Assembly: GCA_900155495.1 (NCBI GenBank)
Contig: FTLJ01001414.1
Span: 1-11,779 of the forward strand
Source: Porogramme epimiltina
Lineage: Eukaryota > Basidiomycota > Agaricomycetes > Polyporales > Polyporaceae
Reading direction: 5' to 3'
DNA: 11,779 nt
Position numbers and translations under genes: made by a program. The notes below the pieces were generated by a model, which was given only the letters and a program-made list of their open reading frames with translations, was not told the DNA's origin and made no database searches. Shown here piece by piece: positions 8,381 to 11,779 of the stretch (positions within the stretch are counted from its first letter, which is position 1; every line of letters starts with the position of its first letter).

Positions 8381-8643
8381 CCATGTATGCCGTATTGTAT
8401 GTACACTATGGCGTTCATTCAGGCTCTCCGCACAATTCCGACGACGTACGCGTGATGTGCTCGCTGATATGCCCAGTTTTGTACCGCCGCCCTTCTTCAA
8501 GTAACATTCGCCATAAGCCCGGGCTTGACTTTAGCCTAAGCCCTTCCGAAGTCCATCCCGACAGGAGGTCTTCAACTGGGCGTGCTGTGTTACCGAACCA
8601 GCCCCGAGATCTGAGCCCCTAAAAGCCCGGCCTGATGCCTAGT

Positions 8644-8705
8644 AGCTATGCATGCACAGCACAAGCACGACGTGTGCATTTTCGTAGATATGAATGCAAC
8701 GAGAA
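8644..8705 (+). pseudogene. BTB gene relic 2 (3' tail only)
   Basis: AGCTATGCATGCACAGC, GTGTGCATTTTCGTAGATATG and GAGAACAGAATTTTGGTGGA follow the last 60 bases of the BTB gene and its first 3' bases in order: GACTATGCGTGCACAGC, CGTGCGGTTTCGTAGCCATG, GAGAACGGGACTTTGATGA. The BTB 3' flank element with TGTCGTCCTTTGCACATG continues at about 8740. Everything upstream of this tail has been lost or replaced by the GC-rich block. Confidence 0.65.
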
Positions 8706-8892
8706 CAGAATTTTGGTGGATTGAATTGGAATTGGAATTTGTCACTCTGTCGTCCTTTGCACATGTGGATTATTAAGTCGGTCCTTCCTAATTGTCCTCT
8801 TTGTGTGAGCAGCGATGGACGACGCTAGGCTGGAGTTATGATTAGTAACAAGATACATTTACTGGCCGTATATGAACGAAAACACCGCGCCG

Positions 8893-10655
8893 TTACATAG
8901 GATAAGGATCCAATTCCCAATCGAAGTAGCCTACATGACTCGAAATTATGTCTCTATACCTGTCCATGGTCTTGATACCCTCATCCATGTCCTCGTCATC
9001 TCTAAACTGTATTCCCATCTTCAGAATATTTAGTTTTCGCAGACCGGATGCCGCACGCAAACGCAGCACACCGGTCAAGGCCTCCGCCAGCCCCTGCTCC
9101 CAGTACACTTTCGTGGCTTCGAGCACGCGCAGATGCGGGCACGCTGGCGTGTTGTCGACTTCCGCATCTGTGTCTGCACCCGTTCTTGCAGGCGTCTGAC
9201 CGAGTGCGCATACCATGCAGAGGATGGAACCTTTCCCGGTGAGTTTGAGGATTTCGAGGCTGCCGAAAACGCCGAAGAGCTCGCGCCAAGGAAGCGTGCC
9301 TTCGACCTCGTCGAAGTATCCGTTGATGTCTAGTTTGGTGAGTGGCGACTCAGCGCAAAGTGTGCGGAGCGCAGTAAGGCACGATGGTAGGTCGCTGTGC
9401 TGGTAATGGTCGTGGAGGATCATGAGGGACACCTTGGCGGTGGGGGAGGACACCTTTAGGTGCGCTGACTCTTCCCCGCTATAGACGGTTCCTTCAGTGA
9501 GTGAATTGAAGATGGGCAGGTGATGGAAGTCAGGAAGCGGGACCATAGCGATCAGAGTGCTATAAACGTCAAAGACAGGAGGGAGATCGTCTACTGTGCC
9601 AAAAATTCCAAGTGTGGTGGCGGCGGGGATGGAAATGTGACTGAGGAAGCGGCGTGTGAGGAGCGGGACGTCTCGGAGGACAAGTTTTTGGAGGTTGTTG
9701 AGGGGAATTGTTCGTGCATATGGGGGTGGGGCACCGTCGGTGAGCATGCTGAGCACGAAGTGGAGTTGAATCTCCACGAGGTTTGGACATCCTGCTAGAA
9801 CGTCGAGGAGGTTGTCGAGTGATGCCGGGTAGACATCAAACGAGCAGAACCTGAGATCGAGACGCTCCAGCTGTGGTAATACTGACATGGAGGTTTTGCA
9901 GAGGGTGAGATTGGAGAGGCGCATGATCCGGAGGGACGGATACCGCTCGGGGGTGATTTCGGCGCGTCGCTCCGAGGGTGTTTCAGGTCGGCTAGCGCTG
10001 TACCTCAGTGGGGAGTTTCCTTCATATAGCATATCGAGTTCCATGACAGCTGGGAGGTCCAGTTGGAGAACGGAAAGGACCGCATTTGTTAGTTGGGGCG
10101 TGTTTGAGTCTGGGAACGTTAAGGACCGGATTCGGCGGGATTCGGTGGCAAGGATGGGGAGAGCGGCGGAGCCGTACTCGGGGCGAGTGAAAACCAATTC
10201 CAAATGCATCTTTGCGGAGCGGGGGAGGATCAAGTTGAACCACTTCAAAGCGTTATCCTGCATCTTCGCGGTGATCGTCGGGATCTTCTTGTGAATAGAA
10301 CTTTTAGGCTTATCCCTCGCTCTCGGAATATCGATAACGGTCCAGAGGGCTGCCGTAACGAGAGCCACATCTCTCCAAAGTCGGCAGACGAGCATTATAC
10401 GAGTCCATCTCAGGGCACGCCGCAGCTTGGGCATATCGTTTCGGGTCGGTTTCCCCTGGACAATTTGGCGAAAATAAATAAAGATTGTGCCAAGAAGTTC
10501 GTCTGATAGTTTGTTAACTCCTGAACGATTCACCATGTCCTGCGCGTTCAGATTAGCAGAGTCAGCACAAACATTGCAGGGCAGAGCTTGACCATGGTGC
10601 AGAGTTAACTACTGACCGCTACTGTTAGATGAGGAGACTCTTCGAGCTTAGACAT
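8893..10655 (-). CDS. F-box-like/LRR protein (copy 4, intact, with coding first exon)
   Basis: The main exon runs from 10539 to the stop TAA at 8893-8895. A 77-nt intron (10616-10540, GTCAGT to GCGCAG) joins it in frame to a short exon that starts with an ATG at 10655 and reads MSKLEESPHLTVA, giving 561 residues. Starting at the internal ATG (10536) would give 547. The F-box-like domain follows (KLSDELLGTIFIYF, then WTRIMLVCRLWRDVALVTAALWTVIDI). Next come a variable segment and leucine-rich strands such as LPQLERLDLRFCSFD, CPNLVEIQLHFVLSML, LQKLVLRDVPLL and CPHLRVLE. The tail ends HVGYFDWEL. The expected role is an SCF ubiquitin ligase adaptor with unknown substrate. It is the only copy here whose first exon has its own ATG well upstream of the splice site. 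No break was seen. Confidence 0.85.
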
Positions 10656-10957
10656 CGCAGTGGCTTGACTCTGAACGCGCTGTCTTCGCGTAGCACCATA
10701 GACGTGGCCTGGATTGATTTGAGGCGGAGTTGTCGGAATATGCGTTAGCGACCGACCACACCATGACAAAGCCGAGCGGACATTGAAACAAAGTGGGCTC
10801 CGGTGGCACCGCAGACCGCCTCGGCCCTCGGCGCCACCTCCAGTGTAACTTGCCACTTGCCAGCTCCCCGGCTTCAGTACTCACTAGTATGTTAGAGCGT
10901 GCCATTTCCTTTTCAGTTCGTGAAACGGGAATACTTCAAGATGATTTGATAGTCTGT
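10540..10957 (-). promoter_or_regulatory. Leader and 5' flank of F-box copy 4
   Basis: This holds the 10616-10540 intron (CTAAT branch-like site, acceptor GCGCAG) and a short coding exon. Upstream are TTTGAGGCGGAGTTGTC at about 10717-10733 and GCCGAGCGGACATTGAAAC at 10771-10789 on the plus strand, conserved with the other copies. Open frames reading leftward from about 10905 and 10856 come from this flank and have no ATG other than the one at 10655, apart from one at the far end of the 10905 frame, which is out of phase with the gene. The block's similarity to the other flanks ends at about 10957 with GATAGTCTGTG. Confidence 0.5.
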
Positions 10958-11019
10958 GCTCGAGCACCTGAAGCCGAGGAAGCTCGGCCCAGCTCGGCCG
11001 GCAAGTTGGCTGGGGCTAG

Positions 11020-11245
11020 GGCAGAGAGCTCTTGACATTCAAGAGTGCTCCCGAGCCTGACACCCAGAGCTGGGCTTTCTGAGGCATTACTTTTTTAACA
11101 CTGCAGATGGCGCGGAAGCTGAGTGGAAACGTCAACTGGCACATAGGGCCGGTCTAATCCTTGAGCGACAGGGCTGGCTGCCCAGGACACTAGTGGAGCA
11201 GGAGCCCAACTCGGAGGTGTGGGAGCGGCGGAGGCTGAAGCTTGA
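11020..11245. repeat. Interspersed repeat, copy b
   Basis: Second copy of the 7819-8050 repeat, in the same orientation and at the equivalent place between the F-box copy 4 flank and the next F-box 3' flank. It is preceded by a GC-rich stretch with a repeated AGCTCGGCC word (about 10980-10999). Here the repeat runs almost directly into the F-box 3' flank (GACGCCAGGCCAGAGTTTTGAT), and no BTB tail remains. The extra 590 bases found in the first copy are absent. Confidence 0.55.
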
Positions 11246-11280
11246 CGCCAGGCCAGAGTTTTGATTCGCAACAAAAGATA

Positions 11281-11286
11281 TTTATT
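11281..11286 (-). terminator. Candidate poly(A) signal of F-box copy 5
   Basis: The minus strand reads AATAAA 52 bases beyond the stop codon of F-box copy 5. The corresponding place in copy 4 reads AGTAAA. This is a plausible 3'-end processing signal, though fungal signals are loose. Confidence 0.35.
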
Positions 11287-11337
11287 AGCGGAATACAAAT
11301 CGCCGCCGCGCAGGTGGATCGAAAACTGGTTGAGGCT

Positions 11338-11779
11338 CTAGTAGTCTCGCACATCTAACGACCAATCGTAACGGCCTACATGACTCGATATTTCATCTTT
11401 ATACCTCTCCATGGTCCTGTTACCCTCATCCCCCTCCTCGTCTCTACATCGTAGATCCAGGCCCAGCGTCTCTAGCCGTGGCAAGCCATGTGCTGCGCGC
11501 AAACGTAGCACACCCATCAAAGTTTCCGTCAGCCCCAGCTCCCAGTACATGTTCTCAGTGTGAAGGACGCGCAGGCGGGGACACACCGACGTGTTGTCGG
11601 CTTCGTCATCGGCGTCTTCACCTGTCCTTACAGGAGGCTCTCGGCCGAGTGCGCAAATAAGGCCAAGAACGGAGCCTTCCCCGGAGAGCTTGAGGGTCTC
11701 GAGGGCGCTGAAAACGCCGAAGAGTTCGAGCCATGGCATCAGCAAAGTGTCACGCGGCTTGGGGAGGGCTTACGGGGCT
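11338..11779 (-). pseudogene. F-box-like/LRR copy 5, C-terminal part only
   Basis: From about 11735 down to the stop TAG at 11338 the minus strand matches the C-terminal quarter of the other copies: PWLELFGVFSALETLKLSGE, CALG, CPRLRVLHTENMYWELGL, GVLRLRAAHGLPRLETL and HVGRYDWSLD. Immediately upstream of PWLELF the similarity ends (the paralogues have DEVEGTLPW), and the same frame meets TAA at 11772-11770. Either the copy is 5'-truncated or rearranged at about 11740, or a splice acceptor is used there. The edge of the window prevents a decision, so the pseudogene label is tentative. Confidence 0.55.

Larger units (their letters stand above)
7743..8640. mobile_element. GC-rich insertion-like block, possible non-autonomous DNA transposon
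   Basis: The block lies between the conserved F-box flank and BTB relic 2, exactly where copy 2 has no extra DNA. It begins with CAGGCCGGGCCCC at 7743 and its right end at 8634, read on the minus strand, begins CAGGCCGGGCTTTT, so the ends share the inverted 10-mer CAGGCCGGGC. GCCCGGGC-type words recur at 7773-7790, 8048 and 8518. Such ends resemble hAT-type fungal elements, but the flanking 8-mers (CGATATGA and ATGCCTAG) do not match, so no target duplication is visible. Its 7819-8050 part is also found at 11020-11245. There is no transposase. The family is unassigned. Confidence 0.35.
3181..11779. repeat. Degenerate tandem array of [F-box gene + BTB gene] units
   Basis: The same order recurs: F-box 3' flank, F-box gene (minus), leader with intron, then BTB gene or relic (plus) with its 3' flank. 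F-box stops lie at 3345, 5753, 8893 and 11338, so the periods are about 2.4, 3.1 and 2.4 kb. Non-coding parts align too. The BTB 3' flank motif GTCAGTCTGTCGTCTTTTGC at about 3203 has counterparts at about 5584 and 8740. The F-box 3' flank motif CAGAGTTTTTATGAGC at about 3271 has counterparts at about 5679, 8832 and 11250. The longer middle period is explained by the GC-rich insertion at 7743-8640. The full-length BTB unit to the left (F-box copy 1 plus BTB gene) appears to be the least eroded member. Confidence 0.75.

Noticed and set aside
7735..8642. Definite hAT transposon with an 8-bp target duplication
   Set aside because: The end motifs are suggestive, but the flanking 8-mers differ and there is no transposase, so the class is left open.

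Overview
This window looks like nuclear DNA of a basidiomycete fungus, most likely an Agaricomycete. The evidence is short GT-AG introns (about 55-77 nt), GC-rich coding DNA, and two protein families that are greatly expanded in these fungi: F-box-like/leucine-rich proteins and a BTB/POZ family whose domain is interrupted by an acidic insert. Nothing bacterial, organellar or viral was seen. No tRNA, rRNA or CRISPR array was found. Family assignments rest on reading motifs by eye; no database search was possible.

Layout, left to right. (1) The 5' half of an F-box gene on the minus strand runs off the left edge (1-500), preceded by a leader intron. (2) A divergent spacer (566-1419) carries TATA-like sites. 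(3) A seven-exon BTB/POZ gene lies on the plus strand (1420-3180, 454 aa after splicing). (4) Convergent to it is an intact F-box/LRR gene (minus, 3345-5073). (5) A truncated BTB relic follows (about 5411-5552). (6) A third F-box copy is broken by a deletion of about 19 nt (5753-7436). (7) A GC-rich insertion-like block (about 7743-8640) is followed by a second, tail-only BTB relic (about 8644-8705). (8) A fourth F-box gene is intact (8893-10655). (9) A second, shorter copy of the GC-rich block follows (about 10958-11245). (10) The 3' end of a fifth F-box copy (11338-11779) meets the right edge.

The main result is that the F-box genes were not duplicated alone. The repeated unit is an F-box gene plus its 3' flank, a conserved leader with an intron, and a neighbouring BTB gene. 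Only one BTB copy is intact; two others survive as fragments of the last exon and its 3' flank. F-box proteins are substrate adaptors of cullin-1 (SCF) ubiquitin ligases and many BTB proteins are adaptors of cullin-3 ligases. The window is therefore a tandem array of two linked adaptor-type genes in which the F-box partner was kept and diversified while the BTB partner decayed. Any functional link between the two is inference.
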